Source: Phycicoccus duodecadis
Lineage (GTDB): Bacteria; Actinomycetota; Actinomycetes; Actinomycetales; Dermatophilaceae
Length of the DNA stretch: 64,000 nt
Assembly (NCBI RefSeq): GCF_002846495.1
Contig: NZ_PJNE01000001.1
Coordinates: forward strand, 806,001 to 870,000
Direction: 5' to 3'
Below are positions 8,716-19,299 of the stretch, piece by piece (positions within the stretch are counted from its first letter, which is position 1; each line of letters starts with the position of its first letter). Under the pieces are notes generated by a model that saw only the letters and a list, made by a program, of their open reading frames with translations, was not told the DNA's origin and searched no databases. The translations under genes were made by a program, and so were the position numbers.

Positions 8716-8849
8716 GAATCGTCCCTACTTCCGTGCGAAAGGGAGGGCCGCGCAGGCGGCCGCGAGCCGGGTGGCACGCCGCTGTGCCGGGGTTCCCATG
8801 GTAGGGGCCTGCCAGCATGTGGACGCCCGCGCCCACCATGTGAGCCACG

Positions 8850-8907
8850 CGAGGAGGCGACGCGCACGGCGCCGGGATGCTTCCCGGCGGTACGCGTCGC
8901 CTCCTCG
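8850..8907 (-). terminator. Long hairpin terminator after ilvC
   Basis: A 15-bp perfect stem (8850-8864 with 8893-8907) encloses a second small hairpin (GCCGGGA/TCCCGGC). It lies 20 bases past the ilvC stop. A related sequence with the GAGGCGAC core forms the hairpin after glgX at 63574-63634. Confidence 0.7.
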
Positions 8908-8927
8908 TCGGTGGCCCGAGCCCGGTG

Positions 8928-10584
<1,657 letters not shown>

Positions 10585-10594
10585 CGTCATCTCC

Positions 10595-12478
10595 TCACTG
10601 ACCGTCGTGGTCGGCGTCGGTGCTCTGCTCGATCGCCTCGGACTCCTCGCGGTCCCATTGGGGCGCGGTGTCGCGGGCCACCTGGATGGCGTCGTTGCTG
10701 ACGCCCGCGGGGACCATCGGCCACACCATGGCGTCGCGGTGGACCACGAAGTCGACGACCACGGGGCGGTCGTTCACGGCCATGGCGGCCCGGATGGTGT
10801 CGTCGAGGTCCTCGGGGCGCTCGCAGCGGAAGCCGGCGCAGCCGTAGGCGTCGGCGAGCTTGACGAAGTCGGGCACCCGCGAGCCCACCGAGGTGTGCAG
10901 GTCGGTGTTGGAGTAGCGCTCGTTGTAGAAGAGCGTCTGCCACTGGCGGACCATGCCGAGACTGCTGTTGTTGATGATCGCGACCTTGATCGGGATGTTG
11001 TTGATGACGCAGGTGGCGAGCTCCTGGTTGGTCATCTGGAAGCAGCCGTCGCCGTCGATGGCCCACACCGTGCGGTCGGGCTCGCCGACCTGGGCGCCCA
11101 TCGCGGCCGGCACCGAGTAGCCCATGGTGCCGAGACCGCCCGAGTTGAGCCACGCGTTGGGCCGCTCGTACTGCACGAACTGCGCCGCCCACATCTGGTG
11201 CTGGCCCACGCCGGCCACGTAGACCGCGTCGGGACCCGCGATGGCGCCGAGCCGCTCGATGACCAGCTGCGGCGAGAGGGAGCCGTCGCCGGGCGAGGTG
11301 TAGCCCACGGGGAAGTCGCGCTTCCACCCGGCGACGCGCTCGCGCCACTCGGTGTAGTCGCCGCGGATGCCGGCCTCGTGGTCGGCGTCGACGGCGTCGG
11401 CCAGGTCGGCGATGACGGCCTTGCAGTCGCCCACGATCGGCACGTCGGCCTGGCGGTTCTTGCTGATCTCGGCCGGGTCGATGTCGGCGTGGATGACCTT
11501 GGCCTCGGGCGCGAAGGTCGACAGCTGGCCGGTGACCCGGTCGTCGAAGCGGGCGCCGAGGGCGATGAGCAGGTCGGACTTCTGCAGCCCGGTGACGGCC
11601 GCGACCGACCCGTGCATGCCGGGCATCCCCAGGTGCAGCTCGTGGCTGTCGGGCAGGGCGCCGCGCGCCATCAGGGTGGTGACCACCGGGATGCCGGTCA
11701 GCTCGACGAAGCGCGCCAGCTCCTCGCTCGCCCGGGCCCGGATGACCCCGCCGCCCACGTACAGCACCGGGCGCTCGGCGGCGGCGATGAGCCGGGCCGC
11801 CTCGCGGATCTGCTTGCCGTGCGGGCGGGTGACCGGGTGGTAGCCGGGCAGCGCGATCTTCGGCGGCCACGAGAACGTGGTGCGCGCCTGGAGGGCGTCC
11901 TTGGAGATGTCGACGAGCACCGGGCCGGGGCGCCCGGTGGAGGCGATGTGGAAGGCCTCGGCGATGACGCGCGGGATGTCGGCGGCGTCGGTGACGAGGT
12001 AGTTGTGCTTCGTGATCGGCATCGTGATGCCGCGGATGTCGGCCTCCTGGAAGGCATCGGTGCCGATGGCGGCCGAGCTGACCTGGCCGGTGATGGCGAC
12101 GATCGGCACCGAGTCCATGTAGGCGTCGGCGATCGGGGTCACGAGGTTGGTGGCGCCCGGGCCGGAGGTCGCCATGCAGACGCCCACCCGCCCCGTGGCG
12201 GCCGCGTAGCCCTCGGCGGCGTGGCCGGCACCCTGCTCGTGGCGCACCAGGATGTGGCGGACGGTGACCGAGTCCAGCAGCGGGTCGTAGGCGGGCAGGA
12301 TCGCCCCGCCGGGGATGCCGAAGACGGTGTCGACGTCCATCGCCTCGAGGGACATGACCAGGCTCTGCGCGCCGGTGACCTCGAGCGGGGCCTTGGAGCG
12401 CGCCTGCTGCGCCAGCCGCGCGGGGGACGGCGGCGCCGGGGCGAGGGCCGTGGGGGGAGCCTGCGTGGTGTCGCTCAC
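10595..12478 (-). CDS. ilvB: Acetolactate synthase large (catalytic) subunit
   Basis: 627 residues. This TPP- and FAD-dependent enzyme condenses two pyruvates to acetolactate, or pyruvate with 2-oxobutyrate. Visible: the catalytic glutamate in [14 protein letters not shown] at residue 81, the central FAD-binding domain (GMHGSVAAV region) and the C-terminal TPP/Mg motif [12 protein letters not shown] followed by [14 protein letters not shown] ~30-residue Ala/Pro-rich N-terminal extension precedes the fold. GTG 12478 is the start chosen; its ribosome site is poor (AAGGA 16 bases upstream). Transcription passes an attenuator at 12528-12564, so expression should respond to branched-chain aminoacyl-tRNA levels. 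Confidence 0.96.
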   Translation of the reverse strand: MSDTTQAPPTALAPAPPSPARLAQQARSKAPLEVTGAQSLVMSLEAMDVDTVFGIPGGAILPAYDPLLDSVTVRHILVRHEQGAGHAAEGYAAATGRVGVCMATSGPGATNLVTPIADAYMDSVPIVAITGQVSSAAIGTDAFQEADIRGITMPITKHNYLVTDAADIPRVIAEAFHIASTGRPGPVLVDISKDALQARTTFSWPPKIALPGYHPVTRPHGKQIREAARLIAAAERPVLYVGGGVIRARASEELARFVELTGIPVVTTLMARGALPDSHELHLGMPGMHGSVAAVTGLQKSDLLIALGARFDDRVTGQLSTFAPEAKVIHADIDPAEISKNRQADVPIVGDCKAVIADLADAVDADHEAGIRGDYTEWRERVAGWKRDFPVGYTSPGDGSLSPQLVIERLGAIAGPDAVYVAGVGQHQMWAAQFVQYERPNAWLNSGGLGTMGYSVPAAMGAQVGEPDRTVWAIDGDGCFQMTNQELATCVINNIPIKVAIINNSSLGMVRQWQTLFYNERYSNTDLHTSVGSRVPDFVKLADAYGCAGFRCERPEDLDDTIRAAMAVNDRPVVVDFVVHRDAMVWPMVPAGVSNDAIQVARDTAPQWDREESEAIEQSTDADHDGQ

Positions 12479-12527
12479 GAGGGGTTCACCGCTTCCTTGT
12501 CGTGGGTGTCGGACGGGGTCGACGCAC

Positions 12528-12564
12528 AAAAAAACCCTCCTGTCCCGGGCGGGACGACGGAGGG
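12528..12564 (-). terminator. Transcription attenuator (intrinsic terminator) in the ilvB leader
   Basis: On the minus strand CCCTCC (12564-12559) pairs with GGAGGG (12540-12535), and the inner GTCCCG with CGGGAC, followed at once by seven Ts (12534-12528). This is by far the best rho-independent terminator in the window, placed between the leader peptide and ilvB. Confidence 0.9.
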
Positions 12565-12565
12565 A

Positions 12566-12593
12566 GCGCGCCTGGTCGTGCAGTCAGGCGCGC
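12566..12593 (-). promoter_or_regulatory. Upstream leader hairpin of the ilvB attenuator
   Basis: GCGCGCCT (12593-12586) pairs with AGGCGCGC (12573-12566). The left arm overlaps the last codons of the leader peptide, so a ribosome position there could change folding of this hairpin and of the following terminator. Confidence 0.6.
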
Positions 12594-12619
12594 TGTGCAA
12601 GTACGAGGACTCGAGCCAC
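12584..12619 (-). CDS. ilvB operon leader peptide MARVLVLAQRA
   Basis: An 11-residue peptide starting with GTG and ending in TGA, containing Val-Leu-Val-Leu in a row. It lies between a promoter and a terminator in front of ilvB, the classical design of amino acid attenuation: slow translation of the Val and Leu codons would favour read-through. The GTG lies only six bases after the -10 box, so the mRNA probably begins at the start codon (leaderless). Such leaders are known before ilvB in other actinobacteria. Confidence 0.8.
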   Translation of the reverse strand: MARVLVLAQRA

Positions 12620-12625
12620 AGGACC

Positions 12626-12654
12626 ACTGTGGACCGCGGCTGCAGCCGTGTCAA
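12626..12654 (-). promoter_or_regulatory. Promoter of the ilvBNC operon
   Basis: Minus strand: TTGACA (12654-12649), 17-base spacer, CACAGT (12631-12626). The predicted transcription start falls at or within a base of the leader-peptide GTG at 12619. Confidence 0.7.
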
Positions 12655-12721
12655 CCGGCGAGACACCCGGTCCCACGATCCGGACCGCGAGGTGGCCCAC
12701 CCCCATCGGGACCGGACGGTC

Positions 12722-13855
12722 TCACCCGAGCGGTGCGACCACGCGCCGCCAGCCGTGCTCGTCCGGGACCGCACCGGTCTGCACCGCCAGCAGCCGCTCC
12801 CGCAGGGCGGCCGTGACCGGGCCGGTGTCGCCGTCGCCGACGACCCACTCGGCGCCCTCGCGGCGCACGCGCCCGACCGGGGTCAGCACGGCCGCCGTCC
12901 CGCAGGCGAACACCTCGGTGAGCGCCCCCGAGCGGGCGTCGGCCTCCCAGTCCTCCACCGAGACCCGCCCCTCCTCCACCTCCATGCCGAGGTCGCGCGC
13001 CAACGTGAGCAGCGAGTCACGGGTGATGCCGGGCAGCAGGGTGCCGGTGAGGGCGGGCGTGACCAGCCGGGGCACGTCGCCGCCGTACACGAACAGCAGG
13101 TTCATCCCGCCGAGCTCCTCGACCCAGCGGCGCTCGACGGCGTCGAGGAAGACCACCTGGTCGCAGCCCTGCTCGGCCGCCTCGGCCTGCGCGGCCAGCC
13201 CCGCGGCGTAGTTGGCGGCGCACTTCGCGGCCCCGGTACCCCCGGGCGCGGCCCGTACGAAGTGGTCGGCGACCCAGACGGTGACCGGCGTGAGCCCGCG
13301 CGGGAAGTAGTCGGCCGCCACGAAGGCGGTGAGGACGAAGAGGCACTCCTCGGAGGGGCGCACGACCAGCTCGGGCTCGCTCGCGAACAGCAGGGGGCGG
13401 ACGTAGAGCGTCTGCCCCGGGGCGCTGGGCACCCAGGCGTGGTCGTGCCCGACCAGGAGGTCGACGGCCTCGGTGAAGACCTCGACCGGCAGCTCGGGCA
13501 GGCACAGCCGGCGCGCCGAGGCCCGGAAGCGCTCGGCGTTGGCCTCCGGGCGGAACGCGGCCACCGAGCCGTCGGCGCCGCGGTAGACCTTGAAGCCCTC
13601 GAAGACCGACTGCCCGTAGTGCAGCGCCGAGGTCGCGGGGTCGAGCGCCAGCGGCCCGTAGGGCGTGAGCCGTGCCTCCTGCCAGCCGCCCTCGCGGGTC
13701 CAGCGGATGGTCAGCATGTGCTCGGAGAAGACCCGGCCGAAGCCCGGGTCGCGCATCCGTTCGGCCCGCGCCGCGTCGGTGAGCGGGCTGGTCGTCGGCT
13801 CGACCGTGACCGGCAGCCCTCCGATGGTCGTCGCCGGGGCGGCGGCCGCGCTCAC
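12722..13855 (-). CDS. Second branched-chain-type aminotransferase (IlvE paralogue)
   Basis: 377 residues, class IV PLP aminotransferase, clearly related to the IlvE at 4209-5303. Shared landmarks: FEGFKVYRGADG, the PLP-lysine region GTGAAKCAANYAAGL, EELGGMNLLFVY and FACGTAAVLTPVG. Changes around the lysine (CAANYAAGL instead of GGNYASSL) suggest a shifted substrate range. The GTG at 13855 overlaps the stop of the RraA-like gene (GTGA), so the two form one operon just upstream of the ilvB promoter. It may act on branched-chain 2-oxo acids or on a product linked to the RraA-like enzyme; the role is not certain. Confidence 0.85.
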   Translation of the reverse strand: MSAAAAPATTIGGLPVTVEPTTSPLTDAARAERMRDPGFGRVFSEHMLTIRWTREGGWQEARLTPYGPLALDPATSALHYGQSVFEGFKVYRGADGSVAAFRPEANAERFRASARRLCLPELPVEVFTEAVDLLVGHDHAWVPSAPGQTLYVRPLLFASEPELVVRPSEECLFVLTAFVAADYFPRGLTPVTVWVADHFVRAAPGGTGAAKCAANYAAGLAAQAEAAEQGCDQVVFLDAVERRWVEELGGMNLLFVYGGDVPRLVTPALTGTLLPGITRDSLLTLARDLGMEVEEGRVSVEDWEADARSGALTEVFACGTAAVLTPVGRVRREGAEWVVGDGDTGPVTAALRERLLAVQTGAVPDEHGWRRVVAPLG

Positions 13856-14577
13856 GCGCGCTCCTCGACCTCGGCGCCCCCGGTGGCACCGGCCGCCGAG
13901 GCCTTCTCGGCGATGAGGGCGTCGATGCCGAGCACCTCGTCCATCCCCGCTCCGGCGGCGAAGGCCGCCTGCCACTGCTCCTCGCGGCGGGCCACGACCC
14001 CGGCCCGCTCGAGCACCTCGGCCAGCCCGCCCCGCCGCACCACCACGACCCCGCTGCGGTCGGCGCGCACCACGTCGCCCGGGTGCACCGCCACCCCGCC
14101 GAGCTGCACCGGCACGTTGAGGGCCCCGGGGCCGGTGTTCGAGCCGGTGGCCGGGTGGGCCCCCCGCGCGTGCACCGGCAGCCCCAGCTCCTCGAGCCCC
14201 TCGACGTCGCGCACGGCACCGTCGACGACCATCCCCACGCAGCCGCGTGCCTGCAGCCGGCCGCCGATGACGTCACCGATGACGGCGGCGTCGAGGCGGC
14301 CGCCGGCGTCGACCACCAGCACGTCGCCGTCCTGCACGACGTCGGGCGACTTGAGGATGAACAGGATGTCCCCGGGGGCGGTCCACAGCGTCACGGCCGG
14401 CCCGCAGATCTCGGTGGCGGCCACCATCGGGGCGATGCCGGGGCCGACGACGGCGATGGGGCCGCCGCCGTCGGCGATCTGGGTCGTGGGGAGCTGCGCG
14501 AGCGCCGCCACCAGGGCCGGGTCGGGGCGCTCGACCTGGGTCTCGACCGTCCACGCCTGCGGGTGCCAGCGGCTCAC
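13852..14577 (-). CDS. RraA-family protein (oxo-acid aldolase/decarboxylase-like)
   Basis: 241 residues. The family holds 4-hydroxy-4-methyl-2-oxoglutarate/oxaloacetate aldolases and the RNase E inhibitor RraA. The diagnostic segment GVCVGMVVDGAVRD-like (GCVGMVVDGAVRDVEGLEELG, around 130-150, with the metal-site Arg-x-Asp) and GGxxxxPGD (GGVAVHPGDVVRADRSGVVVV) are present. GTG 14577 is preceded by GAGGAGG at four bases. It overlaps the second IlvE by four bases, pointing to a linked step on a 2-oxo acid. An enzyme role is more likely than RNase control, but the substrate is unknown. Confidence 0.8.
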   Translation of the reverse strand: MSRWHPQAWTVETQVERPDPALVAALAQLPTTQIADGGGPIAVVGPGIAPMVAATEICGPAVTLWTAPGDILFILKSPDVVQDGDVLVVDAGGRLDAAVIGDVIGGRLQARGCVGMVVDGAVRDVEGLEELGLPVHARGAHPATGSNTGPGALNVPVQLGGVAVHPGDVVRADRSGVVVVRRGGLAEVLERAGVVARREEQWQAAFAAGAGMDEVLGIDALIAEKASAAGATGGAEVEERA

Positions 14578-14695
14578 CGTGCCTCCTCGTCTCGCCGGCC
14601 GGCGCGGTGCCGGGGGCGTCCCCATCCTGGCGGTCGGCGCGCCGCGGGCCAAGGAGCGACCGACGGGTGGTCGCCGGTGCGCGCAGGGCGCCCGG

Positions 14696-16267
14696 TCACA
14701 TCTGGGCGTGCGCCAGCTGCCCGAGCATCTCGGGCCCGCGGCGGTCGAGCCGCCGACCACCCACCAGCACGCCGAGGCCGAGCAGCCCCAGCCCGTAGAG
14801 GGCACTGAGGAGCAGCACCACCCAGCGCCCGACCGGCCGCTCGAGGGTGAGCACCGCGCCGAGGACCACGGGCACGACGAGCAGGAGCGGCCCGACGAAC
14901 GACACCAGGGCGGTCAGGCAGCCCTGGGCCGCACCGCCCGAGGTCGCCGCGAACGGGTTGCCGCCGGTGCGCGGCGCGGTGCCGGGCAGGTAGGCGCCGA
15001 CCGCGAGCGCCAGGGCCAGCGCCCCGAGGAAGGCTGCGAGCACCACGCTGCCCCAGGCCACCGCGTGCTGGATCACGCCGAGCGCCACCGAGACGACGTA
15101 GGTGAGGAGCACGGCCGGGGCGAAGACGACCACCGAGGCCAGCGCGCGCCCGAGCCGGTCCTCCCATCCTCGTAGCCCGGTGGTCAGGTGCAGCCACCAC
15201 GCCTCACCGTCGAAGGCGAGGTCGTTCATCAGGGTCAGGCCCGCGAAGACGGCCAGCGTGACGACCCCGGCACCGGCGAGGCCCGGGGTGCCGGTGACCA
15301 CGCTCTGCACCACGAAGAACACCGGCAGCACGGCGGTGCGCAGCGCGATCGCCACCAGCCGGCTGTCGCGGTACCACGCCCGGATGCGGCGCGCGGCGAC
15401 GGTGGCCACCGGCGAGCGCCCGAGCACCGCCGGCAACAGCCGCCCGGCGCCGATGCTCTGCCCGCCGCTGCTGGTCAGGGGTGAGGTGAGCACCCGCTCG
15501 AGCTGGCGTACCCACACCCGCCACAGCACCGCCAGCAGGACCAGGGCGAGCACCAGGTGCACGGCGGCGAGCAGCCATCGCCCGCCCGCGACGTCGAAGG
15601 GCAGCGCCCAGGCCCAGCCGGTGGGGAACCACGACGCGGCCCGCGCCACCGGCCCGGCGTCGAAGGCGAAGAGGGCGTCGATGCGCTGGCCGCGCGCGAC
15701 GGCGAGGTTGAGCGAGAGCGGCAGCAGCGTGGTGAGCGACACGATGGCGGCGCCGACGAGCCGCCCGGTGCGCGTCGTCATGACCCGCGCCAGCAGGGTG
15801 GTGACGGCGCGCGAGGCGACGACGGCGGTGACGGTGCCGAGCACGGCCGCCAGCGCGGCGGCCGGCACCGCCACCGGGGCGCTGAGCCACGCGAGCACCT
15901 GGAAGAACGCGAGCCCGATGAGCATCAGCGCGGGGATGCCGGTCAGCGTCGCGGCGAGGAGGCCCCGGGCCAGGGCGCGGGCGGGCACCGGCAGCACGGC
16001 GAAGCGCGCCGGGTCGAGCACGTTGTCGACCCCGGCGGCGATGACGCCGAGGACCACCCACATCAGGGTGATGCCGGTGAAGAGCGGCACGGTGATCGCG
16101 GTGAGCTCGGGCGGGCGCAGCGCCAGCAGGCCGATGAGCGGGCCGAAGACCACGACGATGCCGATGGCCGCCAGCGCGCCGAGGACCGACGAGGTGAGGT
16201 GCAGCGAGCTGCGCGACATCGCCGTCCACCACATCCGCAGCCGGAGGCGGACGACGAGCCCGGTCAC
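14696..16267 (-). CDS. ABC transporter permease, multi-spanning exporter type
   Basis: 523 residues with about 12 hydrophobic segments and no extracytoplasmic binding protein nearby, as in ABC-2-like exporters of actinobacteria. It likely pairs with the ATPase encoded just upstream; the start GTG 16267 overlaps that gene's stop (GTGA). Substrate unknown. The protein ends in a short cytoplasmic tail (RRLDRRGPEMLGQLAHAQM). About 118 bases without any gene separate it from the RraA-like gene downstream. Confidence 0.8.
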   Translation of the reverse strand: MTGLVVRLRLRMWWTAMSRSSLHLTSSVLGALAAIGIVVVFGPLIGLLALRPPELTAITVPLFTGITLMWVVLGVIAAGVDNVLDPARFAVLPVPARALARGLLAATLTGIPALMLIGLAFFQVLAWLSAPVAVPAAALAAVLGTVTAVVASRAVTTLLARVMTTRTGRLVGAAIVSLTTLLPLSLNLAVARGQRIDALFAFDAGPVARAASWFPTGWAWALPFDVAGGRWLLAAVHLVLALVLLAVLWRVWVRQLERVLTSPLTSSGGQSIGAGRLLPAVLGRSPVATVAARRIRAWYRDSRLVAIALRTAVLPVFFVVQSVVTGTPGLAGAGVVTLAVFAGLTLMNDLAFDGEAWWLHLTTGLRGWEDRLGRALASVVVFAPAVLLTYVVSVALGVIQHAVAWGSVVLAAFLGALALALAVGAYLPGTAPRTGGNPFAATSGGAAQGCLTALVSFVGPLLLVVPVVLGAVLTLERPVGRWVVLLLSALYGLGLLGLGVLVGGRRLDRRGPEMLGQLAHAQM

Positions 16268-17055
16268 GCGTTGCCCTGTGGCCCCGCGCCCAGCCAGCCG
16301 AGCCCGTCGCCCACGACCTCGCCGGCGCCGACGAGCTCGAGGAACCGGTCGTGCAGCGAGCCGCCGCGGGTGAGGCCGGCGACGGTGTCCTCGGCCAGCA
16401 CCCGGCCGCCCGCGATCACCGCGACCCGGTCGCACAGGCCCTCGACGAGCTCCATCACGTGGCTCGACATCACCACCGTGCCGCCGGAGGCCACGTAGCG
16501 GCGCAGGATGGTGCGGATGACCTGGCCCGACACCGGGTCGACGGCCTCGAACGGCTCGTCGAGCACCAGCAGCCGGGGGGCGTGGATGAGGGCCGCGGCC
16601 AGGCTGATCTTCTTGACCATGCCGGCGCTGTAGTCGGCGACCACGGTGCGGGCGTCGCCGGCGAGGTCGAGCACGGTGAGCAGCTCGGTGGTGCGCTCGA
16701 CCACCACGTCGTGCGGCATCCGGCGCAGGGCCCCGACGTACTGCAGCAGCTCGCGCCCCGAGAGCTGCTCGAAGAGCCGCATGCCGTCGGGGGCGATCCC
16801 CATGACGGCCTTGGCCGCGGCGGGGTCGGCCCAGACGTCGAGGCCCAGGACCCGGGCGGTCCCGGCGGTGGGCCGCAGCAGGCCGGTGGCCATCGACAAG
16901 GTGGTGGTCTTGCCGGCGCCGTTGGGCCCCACGAGGCCGTACAGCGAGCCCCGGGGCACCGACAGGCAGAGCTCGTGGACGACCCGCCGCCCCCGGAACT
17001 CCTTGACGAGGCCGACCAGCTCGAGGGCCGGCTCCTCCCCCACCGGATCAGTCAC
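16264..17055 (-). CDS. ABC transporter ATP-binding protein
   Basis: 263 residues. Walker [10 protein letters not shown] near 43, Walker [14 protein letters not shown] near 160, H-loop [11 protein letters not shown] near 200. The signature region reads [12 protein letters not shown], a variant of LSGGQ found in exporter-type ATPases. It powers the permease that follows. The GTG at 17055 lies inside the last codons of ilvD (8-base overlap) and no separate ribosome site is visible, so it is translationally coupled to ilvD. Why an exporter is fused to the ilvD transcript is not known; branched-chain amino acid efflux is one idea, not shown. Confidence 0.88.
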   Translation of the reverse strand: MTDPVGEEPALELVGLVKEFRGRRVVHELCLSVPRGSLYGLVGPNGAGKTTTLSMATGLLRPTAGTARVLGLDVWADPAAAKAVMGIAPDGMRLFEQLSGRELLQYVGALRRMPHDVVVERTTELLTVLDLAGDARTVVADYSAGMVKKISLAAALIHAPRLLVLDEPFEAVDPVSGQVIRTILRRYVASGGTVVMSSHVMELVEGLCDRVAVIAGGRVLAEDTVAGLTRGGSLHDRFLELVGAGEVVGDGLGWLGAGPQGNA

Positions 17056-18748
17056 ACACGGCGCCGGTGCTCGCGCTCTGGACGAGCCTGCGGTACTTGG
17101 CGAGCACGCCGCGGGTGTACTTGGGCTCGGGGTGGGTGACGCCCTCGGCCCGGCGGCGGTCGAGCTCGGCGTCGTCGACGAGCAGGTCGAGGGTGCCGCC
17201 CGCGACGTCGAGCCGGATGCCGTCGCCGTCGCGCACGAACGCGATGGGGCCCTCGTCGACGGCCTCGGGGGCGACGTGGCCCACGCACAGGCCGGTGGTC
17301 CCGCCGGAGAAGCGGCCGTCGGTGAGCAGCAGCACGTCCTTGCCGAGCCCGGCGCCCTTGATGGCCCCGGTGACCGCGAGCATCTCGCGCATCCCGGGCC
17401 CGCCCTTGGGGCCTTCGTACCGGATGACGACGACGTCGCCGGCGCCGAGGCTGCCGTCCTCGACGGCGTCCATCGCGGCGCGCTCGCCGTCGAAGACGCG
17501 TGCGGTGCCCTCGAACACGTCGGAGTCGAACCCGGCCGACTTGACCACCGCGCCCTCGGGGGCCAGCGAGCCCTTGAGGATGGTGATGCCGCCGGTCTTG
17601 TGGATGGGCTCCTGCATGGCCCGCACGACCTTGCCGTCGACGTCGGGCGGGGCGATGGAGGCGAGGTTCTCGGCCATCGTGCGGCCGGTGACGGTGAGGC
17701 AGTCGCCGTGCAGCAGACCGGCGTCGAGCAGGGCGCGCATCACGACCGGCACCCCGCCCACGCGGTCGACGTCGGTCATCACGTACTGGCCGAAGGGCTT
17801 GACGTCGGCCAGGTGCGGCACCTTGGCGCCCACCCGCACGAAGTCGTCGAGCGAGAGGTCGACGTCGGCCTCGTGCGCGATGGCCAGCAGGTGCAGCACG
17901 GCGTTGGTCGAGCCGCCGAAGGCCATGACCACGGCGATGGCGTTCTCGAACGCCTCCTTGGTCATGATGTCGCGCGCGGTGATGCCGCGCCGCAGGAGCT
18001 CGACGACGGCCTCCCCGGACTTGCGGGCGAAGCCGTCGCGGCGGCGGTCGGTGGCCGGCGGCGCGGCCGAGCCGGGCAGCGACATCCCGATGGCCTCGGC
18101 CACCGAGGCCATCGTGTTGGCGGTGTACATGCCGCCGCACGCGCCCTCACCGGGGCAGATCGCCCGCTCGATGGCGTCGACGTCCTCGCGGCTCATCAGG
18201 CCCCGCGCGCAGGCCCCCACGGCCTCGAAGGCGTCGATGATGGTGACGGTGCGTTCGCTGCCGTCGGACATCTTGGCGATACCCGGCAGGATCGAGCCCG
18301 CGTAGAGGAACACCGACGACAGGTCGAGGCGGGCCGCGGCCATCAGCATCCCGGGCAGGGACTTGTCGCAGCCGGCGAGCAGCACCGAGCCGTCGAGGCG
18401 CTCGGCGCTCATGACGGTCTCGACCGAGTCGGCGATGATCTCGCGCGAGACGAGGGAGAAGTGCATGCCCTCGTGCCCCATCGAGATGCCGTCGGAGACC
18501 GAGATGGTGCCGAACTCGAGGGGGTAGCCGCCGGCGGCGTGGACGCCGTCCTTGACCGCCTTGGCCAGCCGGTCGAGGCTGAGGTTGCACGGCGTGATCT
18601 CGTTCCACGAGCTGGCCACGCCGATCTGCGGCTTGACCCAGTCGTCGTCACCCATGCCGACGGCCCGCAGCATCCCTCGCGAGGCGGTCTTCTCGAGACC
18701 GTCGGTGACGTCGCGGCTACGGGGCTTGATGTCGGGCGTGGGCGTCAT
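17048..18748 (-). CDS. ilvD: Dihydroxy-acid dehydratase
   Basis: 566 residues. It dehydrates 2,3-dihydroxy-isovalerate or -methylvalerate to the 2-oxo acids in valine/isoleucine synthesis, using an iron-sulphur cluster. The cluster cysteines are visible in [10 protein letters not shown] (about 54), GCDKSLPG (about 123) and [16 protein letters not shown] (about 190-205). Two ATGs exist. I chose 18748 because TAGGAT (18761-18756) lies seven bases upstream like a leaderless -10 box and includes the other ATG (18757). The gene leads the operon with the ABC exporter. Confidence 0.95.
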   Translation of the reverse strand: MTPTPDIKPRSRDVTDGLEKTASRGMLRAVGMGDDDWVKPQIGVASSWNEITPCNLSLDRLAKAVKDGVHAAGGYPLEFGTISVSDGISMGHEGMHFSLVSREIIADSVETVMSAERLDGSVLLAGCDKSLPGMLMAAARLDLSSVFLYAGSILPGIAKMSDGSERTVTIIDAFEAVGACARGLMSREDVDAIERAICPGEGACGGMYTANTMASVAEAIGMSLPGSAAPPATDRRRDGFARKSGEAVVELLRRGITARDIMTKEAFENAIAVVMAFGGSTNAVLHLLAIAHEADVDLSLDDFVRVGAKVPHLADVKPFGQYVMTDVDRVGGVPVVMRALLDAGLLHGDCLTVTGRTMAENLASIAPPDVDGKVVRAMQEPIHKTGGITILKGSLAPEGAVVKSAGFDSDVFEGTARVFDGERAAMDAVEDGSLGAGDVVVIRYEGPKGGPGMREMLAVTGAIKGAGLGKDVLLLTDGRFSGGTTGLCVGHVAPEAVDEGPIAFVRDGDGIRLDVAGGTLDLLVDDAELDRRRAEGVTHPEPKYTRGVLAKYRRLVQSASTGAVCD

Positions 18749-18755
18749 GTCGGTC

Positions 18756-18761
18756 ATCCTA
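18756..18761 (-). promoter_or_regulatory. Putative -10 box of ilvD, leaderless type
   Basis: TAGGAT on the minus strand, seven bases before the ATG at 18748. Same geometry as the boxes before gatC, glgX, YbjN and others in this window. Confidence 0.5.
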
Positions 18762-18822
18762 GGTTCGTCCCCGCCGGCTCGTGAGGGTGTCCCGACGACT
18801 GGCCGTCGCGGTGGCGCGGGGG

Positions 18823-19299
18823 TCACGCCGCCTCGGGCACCAGGCGCCAGTAGGCCAGTGCCAGCGAGGTCGCGACCGCCATCCACAGCGCGTACGGCAC
18901 GAGGATCCAGCCGGCCCACGGCAGCGACCCGGCCGCCACGACCACCAGGCCCACGGTCAGCAGCAGGGCCACCACCAGGGCGAGCGCCGCCCGTCCGAGC
19001 GCATGGGGGACGTAGAAGGCGTGGGCCCAGGTGAGGGCGGCCGCGACCGAGGCGACGAGCAGGGCCAGGAACGCCAGCACCTCACCCGCCGGGCGGGTCC
19101 ACGCGATGGCCCCGCCGCTCACCGCGAGCGCGAGGAAGTTCAGGGGCCAGACCACCCCGAAGACCCAGGGCGGCGGCTGCCACGACGGCTTCGGGAGGTC
19201 GTCGTACCAGCCGGTGTCGGTGGAGACCCAGCGCCCGGAGAGGACGGCGTAGAGCGTCACGACCAGCAGCACGGCCGCGACCCCCAGGGCGCGGGTCAC
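18823..19299 (-). CDS. TspO/MBR-family membrane protein
   Basis: 158 residues with five hydrophobic helices and the TspO signature residues: [22 protein letters not shown] near 40-60 and [19 protein letters not shown] near the C-terminus. Family members bind tetrapyrroles or cholesterol-like ligands and act in stress and porphyrin handling. GTG 19299 overlaps the stop of the MMPL gene (GTGA), so it is the second gene of that operon and probably under the MarR regulator encoded divergently. Confidence 0.88.
   Translation of the reverse strand: MTRALGVAAVLLVVTLYAVLSGRWVSTDTGWYDDLPKPSWQPPPWVFGVVWPLNFLALAVSGGAIAWTRPAGEVLAFLALLVASVAAALTWAHAFYVPHALGRAALALVVALLLTVGLVVVAAGSLPWAGWILVPYALWMAVATSLALAYWRLVPEAA

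Noticed and set aside
8716..8849. Riboswitch upstream of serA
   Set aside because: Only a 6-bp GC hairpin (8746-8761) is visible in the leader; no known riboswitch core recognised.
12667..12715. Terminator between the second ilvE and the ilvB promoter
   Set aside because: An 8-bp inverted repeat with a 33-base loop exists but is weak; not listed as a feature.
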